Part shown: piece by piece, positions 30,957 through 43,202 of the stretch | Layout: every line of letters begins with the position of its first letter | How positions within the stretch are numbered: position 1 is the first letter of the stretch | NCBI GenBank assembly: GCA_964019335.1 | Contig: OZ025659.1 | Span: forward strand, 1 to 64,000 | Length of the DNA: 64,000 bases | Direction of reading: 5' to 3' | Origin: Diplonema japonicum | Lineage: Eukaryota; Euglenozoa; Diplonemea; Diplonemida; Diplonemidae | The notes under the pieces: model-generated | What the model was told of the DNA's origin: nothing | Databases searched by the model: none | The model's input: the letters and a program-made list of their open reading frames with translations, nothing else | Made by a program: the position numbers and the translations under genes

Positions 30957-31634
30957 TTGTAGCTTCTTCTGCGTTCCGCGTCGTGTCCTTAATGCGTGCG
31001 GTATACAACTCAACCCCAGCCGGTGCGTCCCGGGTAACCAAGATTCTGCGCTCGTGCAGTTTGCTGCCTGTTCGTCACCCTGAGCATCTGCATTATGTTC
31101 TTCCACTCGGGCGCTACCGGTGATGACCGACGAGGAGGTCAACAGCGAACAACACATCTGATGTTTTTCTTATATTTTCATGTTATCCCCACCACCTGCA
31201 ACAAAAAAAAAGAGAGACATTTAAAGGTACCTGCGGTATGTGACAGGATGCCTAAAAAAAAAAAAAGAAAAAAAGAAGAAAAAAACAATAATAATGAAAG
31301 AAGAAAAAAAGTGTCACCATCATTTCCTCTGCATCCTCCCGCACCCTGCTTGAAGGGGGAGGATACGATAATAAATAAATAGGCAAGGCAGATAAGGGGA
31401 AAAAAAAGGGGGGGGAAAGTAGTTTCTTTAGTTTAGGTAATGAAATTAAGATAAGAAAAGCTACTGCTGAATACCCAACATTGCGGCGATCAGTCTGTGA
31501 TTTTTTCTTCTTTTTTTTTTTTTAAACTGCATACCCCCCTGCGCCATTGGCTCTGAATGACCGAAGTTGAAGCATAATAGAACCTTTTTTTTTTTTTTTT
31601 TTGTTCCTCCTCCGTCGCACTTTCCCATTCATAC

Positions 31635-34600
31635 CAGATATGAACTCGATTAACAGCTTCTTAGGCTCATCGTCTACATCAACGTCCATCGGCTCTGCCC
31701 TGTCATCGTTGGCCTCGCTGCATAGCTTGATCTCGGGGTGGTGCGCTACCAGGGCTCTCCAGAACTTTTTTTGTTTCTTTCATCCTCCCCTTTCTTCATA
31801 CCTCTTGAGGAACCTCCATCTCAGGAAGGTGGGCCTCAGCAAGCAAATCTCCTCCTGACTTCTTACTCTGATGAGCACAGTACTTGCATAAGTCATAGTC
31901 ACACACCCTGCACCCCATGAACAGGGTCGGCTCGCCAGACTTCTTGCAGTTGTCGCAACTGAAACTTGGCTGCAAGGCACGCTGTTGTTGCAGGACATGG
32001 CCGCCAGGGCACATCAGTGCGTCGTTTGTTTTTGCAGGAGGGTCCTCAAGGGCGACTTGTCTGACCACGTGCTTGGTGCTTGTGAGGCACCCCTTCCCCA
32101 CACATGACGAGCAGTAGTAGTGGTTCAGACACACCTCACACCCGTACAGCTCTTCATCCTTCCCCGCGACCTTGCCGCACCTATCGCACCACGCGTAGCC
32201 CTTCCACAGAGCCACCTCGTGCGACCTCATCAGCCGTTCCCGCCTGTCGTCCCTGTTCTCCGGATCGCACTCCACGCTCTGCGCAATGTTCTGCGGGTTC
32301 ACATGCCTGTGGTCAATGGAAGGGATCAAACACAACCAGCAGAACTCGTACGAGCACTGCCTGCACTTCATGTACCTGCACCTGTCATCTCCTGCATCGT
32401 CCTCTCTTAGGATCCACGCCGGGCACTTCGCGCACATTACGACATTCGAAGGCAGCGCGGGGGCGGGGGCGTCGTCGGGCTGTTTCTCCATCTTCCTCCT
32501 TGCCTTCACGTACTGGTCGCAGGTGCTGAAGTAGTGCGGTACGCCGTTGCACTGTGGGTTCCTCTGCCCGCAGAACATTTCGCCGCAGTGCGTGCAGCAC
32601 ACGGGCTCTGTGATGCCACTGCCGATGACCCACTTGTTGCACGACGGGCAGTTCCTGACGCGGTCCTGCGTGTGAATGTAAGCAGCGATCATTGTGTTGA
32701 TGTTGTCCAGAGTCGAGGGAAGGGGTGTCTCGGTGTGCTGCAGTATGCTGCAGTACTCGTTGGGTGTGATGGTGTAGCCACAAGAGGTAACGGGGCACCT
32801 GCACGGGGACTTCGTGGTACACCCTTCCTCAGCGTCCATTGCATGCCTCGACTTCAAAAATCTAGCTACACACCCAGGGTGCACACTATGCCCGCAGAGA
32901 AGGTCCACAAGCACTTTGTCCTCTTTACCTTCGCCGAAGTAGTCCATTAGGCAAGCGTTACACTCCAACTGTTGCTCTTCCTCACCCCCTTCGCCTCTGC
33001 CTAAGTACCCAACAGCTTGCTTGATCAGTACCATGGTACCTGTCAGGGTAAGCTTGTTGCCCTTCAAGACGGCTGCCTTCAACCCAGTCTCGTGCTGAAT
33101 GAGCTGCAACAGCAAATTGTTGTTTTCTGTGAGCTGCGCCACCTCCTCTGCAGTGAGGGTGTATGACTTCTCCTCCTCTAGGCCTTGCACGCCCTCATGC
33201 TTGAGGTCCTTAATGCACTTCACGGCAGTCCTAACGTTTACTTCGTCGCCCGTAACAAGCACGTAGTCGTTCGGCGGGACGTAGTCAAAGAAAGCTCCTG
33301 TGCTGAGGGATATCTTGTGGAAGGCATCGCGTGCTGTGCGTGTCCACCTTTCGGCACGCTCCTCCTCGTCAACGGCCATCCGTGTCTTCGACAGGAGCAT
33401 GTCGTTCTCCCACTCCGCTACCTTGCACGCCTGCGTCCACTCGTTCTCAATCACCTCCATGTGCTGCAGCAGCAGCTCCGTCACCTTATTTTTGGGCCGC
33501 TTCCTGATCTTTTCCATCAAATTATAACATTCTTCGGTGGCTTCTACACCCATCTCTCTGCACCTCTGCCTGCACCTCTCAAGTATCGTGTTCTGTGTCC
33601 TCCCATTGCCCTCCAGCCCGTTCACAACCCTGTTCAGCTCCGTGAGGAGCGTCTCGTCGACAGTTGACAGGTACGAGAGCCTCAGCACCTCTCGCGACAA
33701 TGTGATGAGAGGGTGGCTGTCTGGCTGTGCCTCAGGCTCGGAAGTATCCTTCACGATCATGCGCGTCCCTGGGCATGTGACGTCCTGCTTGAGCGCCTTG
33801 CCCTCGTTCTCCCATGTGATTGTCAGCACGTCGCACACGGGCCTCCCAGGATCAGGCTTTGAAGGGTCCAACGTGCATTTCACCCAGTCCGTAACAACGG
33901 ACACCAGGCTGGCACCACCTATCTGCACGCCTGGCTCAATTTTCTGTACCCTTGCCTTCTTAAACTGAATCATCTGCAGCGGCTTGCCTGCGACAAACTC
34001 CTGCAGCAGTCGGCCACCATTTCTCGTTTCCCGCTCTTTTACAACTCCTTGCCAGCCGTTGCCCTTTTTAATATAATCTCCCACGCGCACACCAGTGGCA
34101 GCAACACCCACATTAAGGTTTTCATCCTTCTGCAGAACATTTTCCTGCTGCAACACTTTCGTTATCTCGTCGATCAGACCATCGAGGGCCGCCCACAGCA
34201 CGGTGGCGCGCCTCTGTATCTCATCGATGCTCCGTTTGTAAATGCCGCCTGCCTTCTCATCGTATTTCTTGTTGCCGCTGTTGAAGACCGGTTGACGGAG
34301 GAGCTCTTGAACCTTAGGGGGGAGCTGCACTTTCACTTCTATTCTCATAATGTTAGCCATAACAGAACCGGTGATCTCCTTCAGGCGGTTGTGCTGCACC
34401 ATCTTCGCAATGTGCTTGCACAGGGAGCTGATGGTCTCTTTCGCCGCATAGATGGCCTCAGGGCTACCGACGACACGGATCTTACCCCCGCCCTCGACTA
34501 TGAACTTGCTGCATCCAAGCTTCTCCTGGAGCTTGGGGCTGTTGTCGTCGAATAGCTTTCCATAGGTGGGAGGAATCCTCATGATACATTCTTTTACGTG

Positions 34601-35863
34601 TTTGTGTTTGTTGATGAGCGCTACTGCTGCGGCACGCTTTTCCTGTGGACCCACCATGCCGACATCGATGGTCCCGTCATCTAGCTGGCTCCTGAAGAAG
34701 AACGAGCACTGTGTTTCGTTGAAGACTCGATCCTTCAATGCGGCAAGGCCTTCGGCTTGCTTAAACACGTGCTGGTCGCAGGTCACGTTGTGCACCATCC
34801 TGCCGCTGAACCACCCCGATGCGAGCACCGACGCCACACCACATGCTATGAACACATGCCGACCACCGTCCGCCTTGTGGAAGATCCTAGTGTCCTGGTA
34901 CAGCGCCTCGAAGCATTGGATGAAGCTCTGCACGTTGTCGATGTCGCCGTACCTCACGAAGCCTTTCACCTTCGCGGCGGTGTTTTTGATGGCCATGAGA
35001 AGAGCGGGATCTGAAGAGCTGATGTTTGTCTCCGACTGGATGACGGTGGTGAGATGGGGGGTGTCCGTGGACTCGGACGCAATGAGCGCGAGTACCGCAG
35101 GCGGGGCCTGCCACACGTCGCCGTTGGTGAAAGAAAGTTTGTAAATGTGCTTTGCAGCTGACTGAAGCTGCTTTTCAAGGCTAGAAGAGGTGGTCGTGGG
35201 TGTCTGAGGAAACTTCGGCGGCAACGAGCAAGCCTCGTCGGCGGAGCAGATGGAGAGAATATCGGCAGTGTGTGCGGTCAGCCGTGCCTCGGACCCACCA
35301 CCGCTTTGAGTAATCATCGCATCACGGTCCCTCTTCATGATATTCTTAACAAGCTCAGTGTGAAGCTTGACGGACACTGGCTGGGACGGCGCAGAGGCGA
35401 GCTTGGATGGAGAGGTCGAGAGGCAATTTGTAGACTTGAAATCGATGGAGTGGGACACGACAGGTGCTGGAGTGGCGGGTGGCTGCGCACGGAGCTCCAC
35501 TCCGTATCCTATGGATTCACAATGGACACCTATCCAAGAAAATGTTTCTGGAAACGCCAGGCATTCCCGAGGGAGCGTCAATGCCACGGTGTACGCATCC
35601 CCGTCCTCTGCATCATCGTTCATAGATTGGATCATGCCGTCTTGCGCTGACATTTGAAAAAAGGTGTTTGCTGCAGCTTCTACGTCCCCGTCGTTCCTGG
35701 ACAGAAGCTTTTTCACTGCATTGTCGGTCAGCTCGCCGCCGCTCACATCCTTCAAGAGAGCGATCCTTGGGTCACCGTCGCTGATCGTTTGCCCCCGTCT
35801 TTCCCTCCTTTGACTCGTTGCCCCTCCTTGCCAAAAGGCATGCATTGGTAACCGTGTGTTCAT
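31635..35863 (-). CDS. KH-domain RBR E3 ubiquitin ligase
   Basis: The long exon 31802-35863 encodes 1,354 residues, and a 37-nt intron (31765-31801) joins it to an open exon 31635-31764 (starts FWRALVAHHPEIK). The 3' end is not fixed; further exons probably reach about 31461. Near the N-terminus is a UBA/CUE-like segment (LTDNAVKKLLSRNDGDVEAA). KH-like units follow (VVGSPEAIYAAKETI; later YVLVTGDEVNVRTAVKCI and LTLTGTMVLIKQA). From about 32960 to 32320 lie RING1, IBR and RING2. The probable catalytic Cys of RING2 is in DDRCRYMKC (codon 32378-32380). A C-terminal Cys/His cluster resembles ZZ-type fingers. RBR ligases pass ubiquitin through that Cys. The KH plus RBR pairing recalls plant DEAH-RBR proteins, but no helicase is present here. 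Confidence 0.88.
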
Positions 35864-36963
35864 TACCCTGGTTTTTTGTGTTTCTTTTTTTGCTTACTTC
35901 GTTTTCCCCTTCCTGTTGTATTTTATTTTTTGAGATGCAAAAAAAAGGGGGGGAAGGACCACTTTCTTTTTTGTTTTCTGGGTGTAAAGAAGAAAAAAAG
36001 AGAGAGAGAACGGGAAGAGGGGGGGGAAAAAACGGAGTAAAAAAGAAAAGAAAAAGAAAAAAAACGTTATGGGTTCCCCCTCCCCCCCTTTTTTTTCCTC
36101 CTCCTCCCTGCTCCCTGCTCCCTCCCTCTTCCTAATCTCCCTTTTCAATCGAAAAGGCGTTTTTAACCCTCTAGTAACGAGCATATACCCGCCCGAACTC
36201 ATCATTTAGGTTGGGAAAAAAAAAGAAATTTGTTTCTTTGGCGGAAGTTTAAAAATGCAAATGCCATGACGACGAAGACTGACGCCTTTCGAGTTCAGAC
36301 TCATCCGGTGAGGAAATGTCCAAGATGGGGGGGGGGGGGGGGGGGGTAAAAACAGCCGTTTCTAAAGGGTTACAAAAAAAATAATTCCCACTTTTTTGTG
36401 TTCTTTTTTTTCTTCATCTCAGCAACTATGGTGAGAATATATAAAATAAAATAAAAATAGAGTAGAATGACAATTAAAACAGAGTGTTTCTTTCCTTTTT
36501 TTTATGTTTCCCAACGGGTCATTCTCTTGCTGCTTCTTTTTTTGTTTCCCCGATTAGGAGCACCCGAAAGAAGAAGAAAAAACCGGATAACAAAAAAAAC
36601 ATTGATATTCTCTCTACCCCCCCCCCCCCCCCCCCCCACTTTCATCCACACAAGAGAAAAAGGACCTTCAAAAAAAAAGAAAAACAAAAAACGGGTGAAA
36701 CCACCCTTTCTTTATATTCTTTTTTTTCTTTTTTTTTCCATCTTGTTTTCTTCCCGTTGGTCTTTTTTTTTTTTTTTTTTTTTTTTTTTTCTTGTTTTGT
36801 TTCGCTACGTGTAAAAAAAAGGGGGGGAAACAAAAAAAACTATTCTCGAATAGTTTTATAGTAGGGGGTCACACTTAGAAAAAAAGAAAAAAAAACCCCT
36901 CCTTATGTGTAATATCATTTTTTTTCTTCTTTCCCCTCTCTCTCTCACTTCCCCACCCTTTCA
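35864..36963. other. Intergenic region with G20 and C21 homopolymers
   Basis: No gene seen. It contains G20 (36327-36346), C21 (36617-36637) and T-runs near 36761-36790. It lies between the transhydrogenase 3' end and the RBR gene 5' end. Confidence 0.7.
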
Positions 36964-39900
36964 TCACCCGTGGTGAGTAAGAGCAGTGTCGATGCCTTCA
37001 CAAAGATGCCCGCAATTCTTCCCAGCATCACCGAAGTACATTAACGTGTTGTCGTTGAAGAACACTGGGTTGTCCACACCAGCATAGCCCGAGGCCATGC
37101 CACGCTTCATAATGATAACCTGATGTGCCTTCCAGACATGGCACACAGGCATTCCTGCAATGGAGCAGTTCGGGTCATCGATGGCTGCACTGTTGATGGT
37201 GTCGTTGGCACCTATAACAAGAGCAACGTCGGAGCTGCTGAAGTCGTCGTTGATTTCGTCCATTTCCTCTACTATGTCGTAGGGAACACCTGCGTCGGCA
37301 AGGAGGACGTTCAGCTGCCCGGGCATTCTCCCTGCAACGGGGTGGATGCAGAACCTTACCTTCTTCCCCTCTTCCCGCAGCATTTTCACCATCTTCGCCA
37401 CGTCGAACTGTGCCTTCGCTACCGCCATTCCATACCCCACCACAATGATGATGTTGTTTGCCGCCATCAGCTTCCCCACGACCCCTTCCGTGTCCACAGT
37501 CGTCACCGTTCCGGTGTACTTCTTTGCGTTCCCTATCTGCGGGGTGGAGTACCCCCCGAAGAGGACGTTCGCTAGCGATCTGTTCATCGCCTTGCACATG
37601 ATATACGACAGGACAGCACCACTGCTTCCCACAAGCCCGCCGACAATGATGAGCAGGTTGTTTTGCAACAAGATACCATCCGCCGCCATCGCCCACCCGG
37701 AGTAGCTGTTCAACACCGTTACTGCAACCGGCATGTCTGCGCCGCCAATCCCCGCCGTGATGGTGTACCCCAGAACAGATGAAACCGCCGCATTGGCGAT
37801 GAGGTATTTCACAAAGTGCACGTGGTGCGGTGCTATGAGGAATGGCACCATCCCTCCGGCAAGGGCCAACCCGAGCGCCCCGTTCAGCAGCCCCAGACCA
37901 GGGAAGCTTAAAGGTTTGCCGGAGAACTTGAACCCGCAGATTTCTCCTTGAAGCTTGGTGAACGCAACCAACGAGCCTGTCATTGTAAGCCCACCCAGAG
38001 CAGTGCCGAGGTAAATGGCCACCTTGTGGATGACGGCTGTCGGGTCGTGGTTGTAGTGCCCCACGCCGTTCAAGAAGGACGCGATTGAGATGGTAGTCGC
38101 CGCCACCCCGACAAAGGAGTGAAACAGTGCCACCATCTGCGGCAGCTCCGTGAGCTCGATCATGCTAGATCCGAGCATCCCCACCACACCACCGCCCAGC
38201 ATCGTTCCCACCATCACTTTGTACATCTCAGGCCCAATGCCACTGAAGCCCATTAGTGTCGTCACGCATCCGATGGTGACCCCCGCTAGCCCGAAGGTGA
38301 ACCCCTGGCGGGCATTCTCCTGGTTAGACAGCCCGTTGATGGACAGAATGCAGTACGCCGATGCAGCAAGGTAACCCACGACCTGAGCCCCGCCATACCC
38401 AGCTGCCTGCCCTGCGCACACAGCACCTAAGAAGGCGCCCGCAGGAAGGAGCAGGATCCAGTTGTACTCCTCAGGGTCGTCAGGCCGTCTGAACATGTCG
38501 AGCATCTTCCTTGTGATGTTGAACCCGCCGGCAATGTTGATCGACGCCAGTGCGACAGCTGTGGTAGCGAGGGAGAGCACGGGGGTGGAGATATGCAGCA
38601 GCGTCGTGCCCTTGTGGCCCAGTTCGACAAGACCCCCAATTACAACAAGGCCGGAAATGGCGTTGGTGACAGCCATAAGGGGGGAGTGCAGCGCAGGTGC
38701 CACCCCCCACACTGTCTGGTACCCAACCATCACCGACAGCGACAGGGTAGTAAGCTGGCCGATGAACTGGGGTGGTGCTGCCAGCCCGCTGCCCAGCAAC
38801 AACCCCAGCCCTACCGTCATGCCTGACGCTAGTTTTAAGGTCGTCATCAACTTCCCTTCTTCTTCAGGGACAGCAATCGCGGCTGGTGCGTCGTGGTGCT
38901 TGAGGGCTTCCTCTTTTTTCTTCGCCTCCGCCTCTTCTTCCCATCTGGTAGCATCTGGCTTAACACCATTGAGCAGCAACAGTGCACCCCTGGTGACCTC
39001 GTCTTCCAGGTCCACGACGAATGAATCCTTGTCCTCGGGCGTCGTGATGCTGAGCAGGAACTTCGTAATGTTGTTGCTATACAGCGTCGAAGACTGTGAT
39101 GGTGTGTGTTGCGATGTGCTTAATGATACCTGTGTAGGCAGTCTGCTGGGCAGGTCCTGCCACCCAATGTGTGTAACCCCATCCACAACTGTCAGTTCGT
39201 TCGTTGTTGTCGTCTCGATGTTGCCTCCCTTCCAGCTAGGTACAACGGCTGTGGGGTGTGTGGGTGAACATGTATGCATACGTTGCGGCACGCCGTTGGC
39301 TGCAAGATCCACCACAACGGAGCCTTTCTTCATCCCTGCGATGGCCTCCTTGGGAAAGATCATCGGCGGAGGCCTTCCTGGGATGAGAGCGGTGGAGACG
39401 ATGATGTCCACTTCCCGGCATTGCTGGAAGCACATTTTTCGCTGAGCTTCAAGGAACTCGTCTGATTGGGTCGCAGCGTAGCCGCCTTTTCCCTCCGCGG
39501 CCTTCATTTCAACGGTAAGGGGCTCGCCTCCTAGTGATCGAATCTGTTCTTGTGCTGCAGGGCGGACGTCAAAAGCGCGGACGACAGCACCCATGGACTT
39601 CGCAGTCCCGATTGCAGCGAGACCCGCAACACCCGCACCCATGACAAGCACCTTCGCAGGCGGGACTTTCCCAGCAGCAGTGATTTGCCCTTGCAGAAAA
39701 CGGGGAAAGTGGCTAGCAGCCTCAATAACTGCCTTGTATCCAGCGATGTTGGCCATGGAGCTGAGCGCGTCGTAGACCTGTGCTCGGGATATTCTGGGGA
39801 TTTTCTCCATGGCGAAGACGGTGAGCTTTCGCGCTTCGAGTGCCTCCTGCAAGCCGGGGTTGAAGGTAGGCTTCACAAAAGATATGAGGATGGCACCTTC

Positions 39901-40452
39901 TTTGAGTTTGGGGATTTCATCTTTCGAAGGCGCTTCCAGACGGAGAATGATGTCGCATTGGTTGACATCAGACTGCACAGTGCACCCTGCGTCACCGTAC
40001 GCGGCGTCTGAGAAGTTGGAGCCTTCACCCGCCCCGGATTCTATAAAGATTTTGAAGCCGCGTTTGATGAGTTGTGCCGCAGAAATTGGGGTGAGCGCGA
40101 CACGTTTTTCACCCCCGGTGCCACACTCCTTTGGAACTCCGAGGGTCAAGGTGTCATAGGGCAAGGTGTGGCATCCCTCCTTGACGGGTACAATCCCTTC
40201 TCGTTGGATTTGCGCTGGTGCGGGGGGCTGTGCCAGATTAACTTTGACCTCCACCACCTCTTGCTTTCCCTTGTTCCTAGCACAGCAACAGCACACGTCT
40301 GCAATCGCTCGCCATAAACCTCCTTCACCACCCCCACCACCTCCCTCGACCCATTTTCCCTCCGGCGTCCACCTTCCCTCCGCACCCCCGGTCCCTTTCT
40401 TCTCAATATTATCCATTTCCACCTCCTTTGCTTCTTTAGACCCGTTCGACAT
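36964..40452 (-). CDS. Proton-translocating NAD(P)+ transhydrogenase, alpha-beta fusion
   Basis: The NAD(H)-binding domain I comes first ([28 protein letters not shown]). It is followed by the membrane domain II with many hydrophobic segments, and the NADP(H)-binding domain III at the end ([46 protein letters not shown]). It couples hydride transfer between NADH and NADP+ to proton movement. The order alpha then beta matches the animal enzyme. Two in-frame introns without stops are likely: 36 nt at 39094-39129, whose removal restores the conserved [15 protein letters not shown], and 33 nt at 39249-39281 (boundaries tentative). Spliced length is about 1,139 residues. The N-terminus is hydrophilic with CCCC and no obvious mitochondrial presequence. 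The stop is TGA. Confidence 0.94.
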   Translation of the reverse strand: MSNGSKEAKEVEMDNIEKKGTGGAEGRWTPEGKWVEGGGGGGEGGLWRAIADVCCCCARNKGKQEVVEVKVNLAQPPAPAQIQREGIVPVKEGCHTLPYDTLTLGVPKECGTGGEKRVALTPISAAQLIKRGFKIFIESGAGEGSNFSDAAYGDAGCTVQSDVNQCDIILRLEAPSKDEIPKLKEGAILISFVKPTFNPGLQEALEARKLTVFAMEKIPRISRAQVYDALSSMANIAGYKAVIEAASHFPRFLQGQITAAGKVPPAKVLVMGAGVAGLAAIGTAKSMGAVVRAFDVRPAAQEQIRSLGGEPLTVEMKAAEGKGGYAATQSDEFLEAQRKMCFQQCREVDIIVSTALIPGRPPPMIFPKEAIAGMKKGSVVVDLAANGVPQRMHTCSPTHPTAVVPSWKGGNIETTTTNELTVVDGVTHIGWQDLPSRLPTQVSLSTSQHTPSQSSTLYSNNITKFLLSITTPEDKDSFVVDLEDEVTRGALLLLNGVKPDATRWEEEAEAKKKEEALKHHDAPAAIAVPEEEGKLMTTLKLASGMTVGLGLLLGSGLAAPPQFIGQLTTLSLSVMVGYQTVWGVAPALHSPLMAVTNAISGLVVIGGLVELGHKGTTLLHISTPVLSLATTAVALASINIAGGFNITRKMLDMFRRPDDPEEYNWILLLPAGAFLGAVCAGQAAGYGGAQVVGYLAASAYCILSINGLSNQENARQGFTFGLAGVTIGCVTTLMGFSGIGPEMYKVMVGTMLGGGVVGMLGSSMIELTELPQMVALFHSFVGVAATTISIASFLNGVGHYNHDPTAVIHKVAIYLGTALGGLTMTGSLVAFTKLQGEICGFKFSGKPLSFPGLGLLNGALGLALAGGMVPFLIAPHHVHFVKYLIANAAVSSVLGYTITAGIGGADMPVAVTVLNSYSGWAMAADGILLQNNLLIIVGGLVGSSGAVLSYIMCKAMNRSLANVLFGGYSTPQIGNAKKYTGTVTTVDTEGVVGKLMAANNIIIVVGYGMAVAKAQFDVAKMVKMLREEGKKVRFCIHPVAGRMPGQLNVLLADAGVPYDIVEEMDEINDDFSSSDVALVIGANDTINSAAIDDPNCSIAGMPVCHVWKAHQVIIMKRGMASGYAGVDNPVFFNDNTLMYFGDAGKNCGHLCEGIDTALTHHG

Positions 40453-40764
40453 CCCTTAAGGGGTCGGGTCTTGTGTAAAAACCTGGAGGAAGACACTTCT
40501 TTTTTTTCCATTTGAGATCACAGAACAAAGGGATTTCTTGGTTGTAATGACAAAACGAGGGAAAGGGGCAAAAGGGTGGGGAAGCAGGGGAAAATATGAG
40601 AACAGAATCTTTCTTCTTCTTTTTTTTGAAGATAAAATAAGGGGAAGGGGGGGGATAAATAACAGGAGAAAGAAAAAAAAAACATAGGGGTCTTATTTAA
40701 AAAGATAATGAGAAGGGTGGTAAATATGGAGAATCTAAGAATAAAAAAAAATCAACAACAAAAT
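40453..40764. other. Intergenic spacer, no gene seen
   Basis: A/G-rich sequence between two minus-strand genes. TTCCTCCAG, a possible 3' splice-like site, lies about 30 bases before the transhydrogenase ATG at 40452. Confidence 0.5.
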
Positions 40765-43095
40765 CTACTTCGTGGTTTCGCCCCTAAGAAGCTGCATAGA
40801 ATTAGCGATCCTGGTGATGTACTGAGGAGTAACATTAATGTGTGGGGTGTAGGTACATTCGAGGGTGTCACGAATCTCCCGCTCTTGTTTTTTCCGTGTA
40901 CGCTTTTCGTCCTGTCGCTTCTGGCTCTCTGCGACGGATTGGATGTATCCACCTAAGTTGCCTGGACCATAGTTCTCACCGGCGATGGCGTCTTTACTGG
41001 TTTTGATGGCATCTTCTGAGACAGTGATCTTCCTTGTTACCCTTAGCAGCCCACTAGGGTCACCATGGCCAATGCCCACCATCCACGCTTGCCCAGCCTG
41101 CCCTAGCACCTTTGCGAGGTGCTCCTTTCCTTCCGAGTAAACTTTGACAACTTCCCTTGTTTTTATACACGTCTGCAGGTATTGTTGGCGTAACGCTGGC
41201 TTAAACCTGTGCCCTGTGTCGGGCTGGACTATAACGTTGGCCCTTGTGGCTGGGAAGGTCTGGGCCTTCGACGTTCCGTTCAGCAGGACAACAGCCTTGT
41301 TGCCTTCGATCTTCTGCAAGGTTCCCTTTTCCCACGCTTGCCAATCTTCGCGGCGTGCCATCACCTTGTCGCCGACTTGTGCGTCGCTTTTCCCTGGTGT
41401 GGCCTTTTCACCTTGTTCCGTCTTTGTGCCCTCTGTTCTTTTGAACTCCATCTTCACCATGGTTTCCCATGGTATGCACCCGTCCTTCGCGCCCATGTAG
41501 TTCCCCTTTTCTACTGTCAGTGCGTCCCGCAGTTTCGTGCTTCGTACCTTCATTTCCATCAAACCGGTTTTCGCATCGAGCATTTCCCGCACCCAGCCTT
41601 GTAGCACCTCGCCCTTCTCTTTCTCTTGCTTCCCGCTCATGGTTCGTTGCAGGAATTTCTCAACGGTTTTTGTGAGGAAGGCCTTCTTTAACCGCTCGTC
41701 GGTCGGGTTTATTTTAATGTCGCCCTCGCGCTCTTCTGTGCTCGAATGCAGCCTGATGCTGTTCAGTTCCGACCTCAATTCGCTTAGTGTGGAGGGTCGT
41801 TCCTTGTTTTGTGTTAGAACAGCGACTTTGCGCCAAAGTGAATCGCATTCCTCTTGAAGCTTGGAGATGTCGTTGCGGAGCTCCCAGCATTCAAGAGAGA
41901 GCTTCTTCAGCCTTGCCTCTTTTTGGTCAGCCCCGGGTCGCGTCGTGCTTGTCATCGATGGCTTTCGCAGTTTCCTGGATCTCGGTTGTATTCTAGGGTG
42001 CAGCTTCGGAGCGGTGTCCGCCTCTATGAATGCAAGGTTCGCACGCTTTCTCTCCTCGAACGCGTTTTGCCGGAGCAAAAAGGTATCAAAATCTATTTTA
42101 GTGTACCCAGAGCTCTCATCGTCCTCCTGTTCATCGCTCTGGTCCTCGTCGGAGTCAATGTAGTTGCTGTCAACAACAAGGCAGGAGTTATGTTTCAGCC
42201 TCTCGTTCAGAAGAACTTCTATCTCATGAAGCTCGCGTTCAGTCGCTTCGATCTCGTCCAGCGACAGGTTTAAGTTCACCTGCGTTTTGCTTCCTTTCGG
42301 GTGCCTTGAGGGGCTGAACGTGGTGTACAATATAGGCGCGCTGTTTGCGGGCTTCGGTTCCTCTTTTTTCTTCCTCGCAGCGTAAAGTCTCTCAAATGGG
42401 TCTGAAGTTGTGTTTACGGACAGTGCCGACCGATCACGTGGAGCAGAGGCGTAGACATCGTCCATGTACTTGCTTTGAACAGAAACAGGGGGGCGGTTGA
42501 CCCTTGGTTTGAACGTGCACCCGTCCGTCTCGTTTTCTTTCGCAGCTCTGCGCTGCTGCTGGAGACGTTCCTCTTTGACAGCGGCGGCGGCATGGAGTCG
42601 GTCTTCAACCTTGCCATGCACCACACGTCCCATGGTCGTGTAGGGAAGGTCGTTGATGGAGGGCTTCCAGGTACAATCCTCAAGGTCACGTTCCTCGTTG
42701 GCATGCTTCTTTTTATCGCGAAGAACTGATCGTCTCTGTCGCCATCCTACAGACCTGCTGTAGAAGTCCTCCGTCTCAGCCGACTCATCAGGTTGCTGAT
42801 GGGCTTCCTCCTCGACTTCAGGTGCCACACCCCATGCCCGTAGCGACCCTCCTGATGAAGCACACGACACCTCCTTCACAGGTGATACTGATATGTCGCC
42901 GTTCCCGCCGCGTGGCTTAATAGGACTCTCGTTCGGCATCGATGTGCCGTCTTCGTCGAGCTCGTTGTCGTCGTCCGCGTTCTGCACGAAATAATTATTC
43001 ACTATCGCTTCGACATCAGCCAGGTAGTTCCCCGTGTTGCCTTCCATTGCAAGTCCTTTGAACGCGTCGACGAGCTGCTCCATTTGTCCGCTCAT
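40765..43095 (-). CDS. Coiled-coil protein with CTF-x-P-x-IN motifs and Tudor-like barrel
   Basis: A 776-residue ORF. Three short motifs, DCTWKPSIN, GCTFKPRVN and ECTYTPHIN, two near the N-terminus and one at the C-terminus, belong to a C-T-F-x-P-x-I-N pattern common in protist cytoskeletal and flagellar proteins. The middle is charged and helical, likely coiled coil (about residues 270-520). Residues of about 600-650 (VGDKVMARREDWQAWEKGTL) look like a Tudor/SH3-type beta-barrel. The start MSGQMEQL is preceded by a pyrimidine-rich stretch and CACAG about 40 bases upstream. The stop is TAG. A cytoskeletal or ciliary role is inferred only from the motifs. No catalytic domain was seen. Confidence 0.75.
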   Translation of the reverse strand: MSGQMEQLVDAFKGLAMEGNTGNYLADVEAIVNNYFVQNADDDNELDEDGTSMPNESPIKPRGGNGDISVSPVKEVSCASSGGSLRAWGVAPEVEEEAHQQPDESAETEDFYSRSVGWRQRRSVLRDKKKHANEERDLEDCTWKPSINDLPYTTMGRVVHGKVEDRLHAAAAVKEERLQQQRRAAKENETDGCTFKPRVNRPPVSVQSKYMDDVYASAPRDRSALSVNTTSDPFERLYAARKKKEEPKPANSAPILYTTFSPSRHPKGSKTQVNLNLSLDEIEATERELHEIEVLLNERLKHNSCLVVDSNYIDSDEDQSDEQEDDESSGYTKIDFDTFLLRQNAFEERKRANLAFIEADTAPKLHPRIQPRSRKLRKPSMTSTTRPGADQKEARLKKLSLECWELRNDISKLQEECDSLWRKVAVLTQNKERPSTLSELRSELNSIRLHSSTEEREGDIKINPTDERLKKAFLTKTVEKFLQRTMSGKQEKEKGEVLQGWVREMLDAKTGLMEMKVRSTKLRDALTVEKGNYMGAKDGCIPWETMVKMEFKRTEGTKTEQGEKATPGKSDAQVGDKVMARREDWQAWEKGTLQKIEGNKAVVLLNGTSKAQTFPATRANVIVQPDTGHRFKPALRQQYLQTCIKTREVVKVYSEGKEHLAKVLGQAGQAWMVGIGHGDPSGLLRVTRKITVSEDAIKTSKDAIAGENYGPGNLGGYIQSVAESQKRQDEKRTRKKQEREIRDTLECTYTPHINVTPQYITRIANSMQLLRGETTK

Positions 43096-43202
43096 ATCCC
43101 CTGCCCCACGCAGGGGCTGCTGTGATGGATGAAAAGACTAAAAAGAAAGAAAGCACTGTTTGAATTAAGCAATAACGTATGTATTCTATGTCTATGTTAT
43201 GT

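Larger units (their letters stand above)
29859..31460. other. Geneless region with two repeat copies and structured-looking blocks
   Basis: AT-rich, with A/T runs. Two GC-richer islands stand out. Bases 30134-30350 include short inverted repeats (CTTCAAC and GTTGAAG). Bases 30882-31165 start with repeat family B and contain an 8-bp inverted repeat (GAGTTGTA and TACAACTC) about 40 bases apart. No ORF resembles a known protein. The islands are candidates for RNA genes or decayed elements. Confidence 0.45.
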
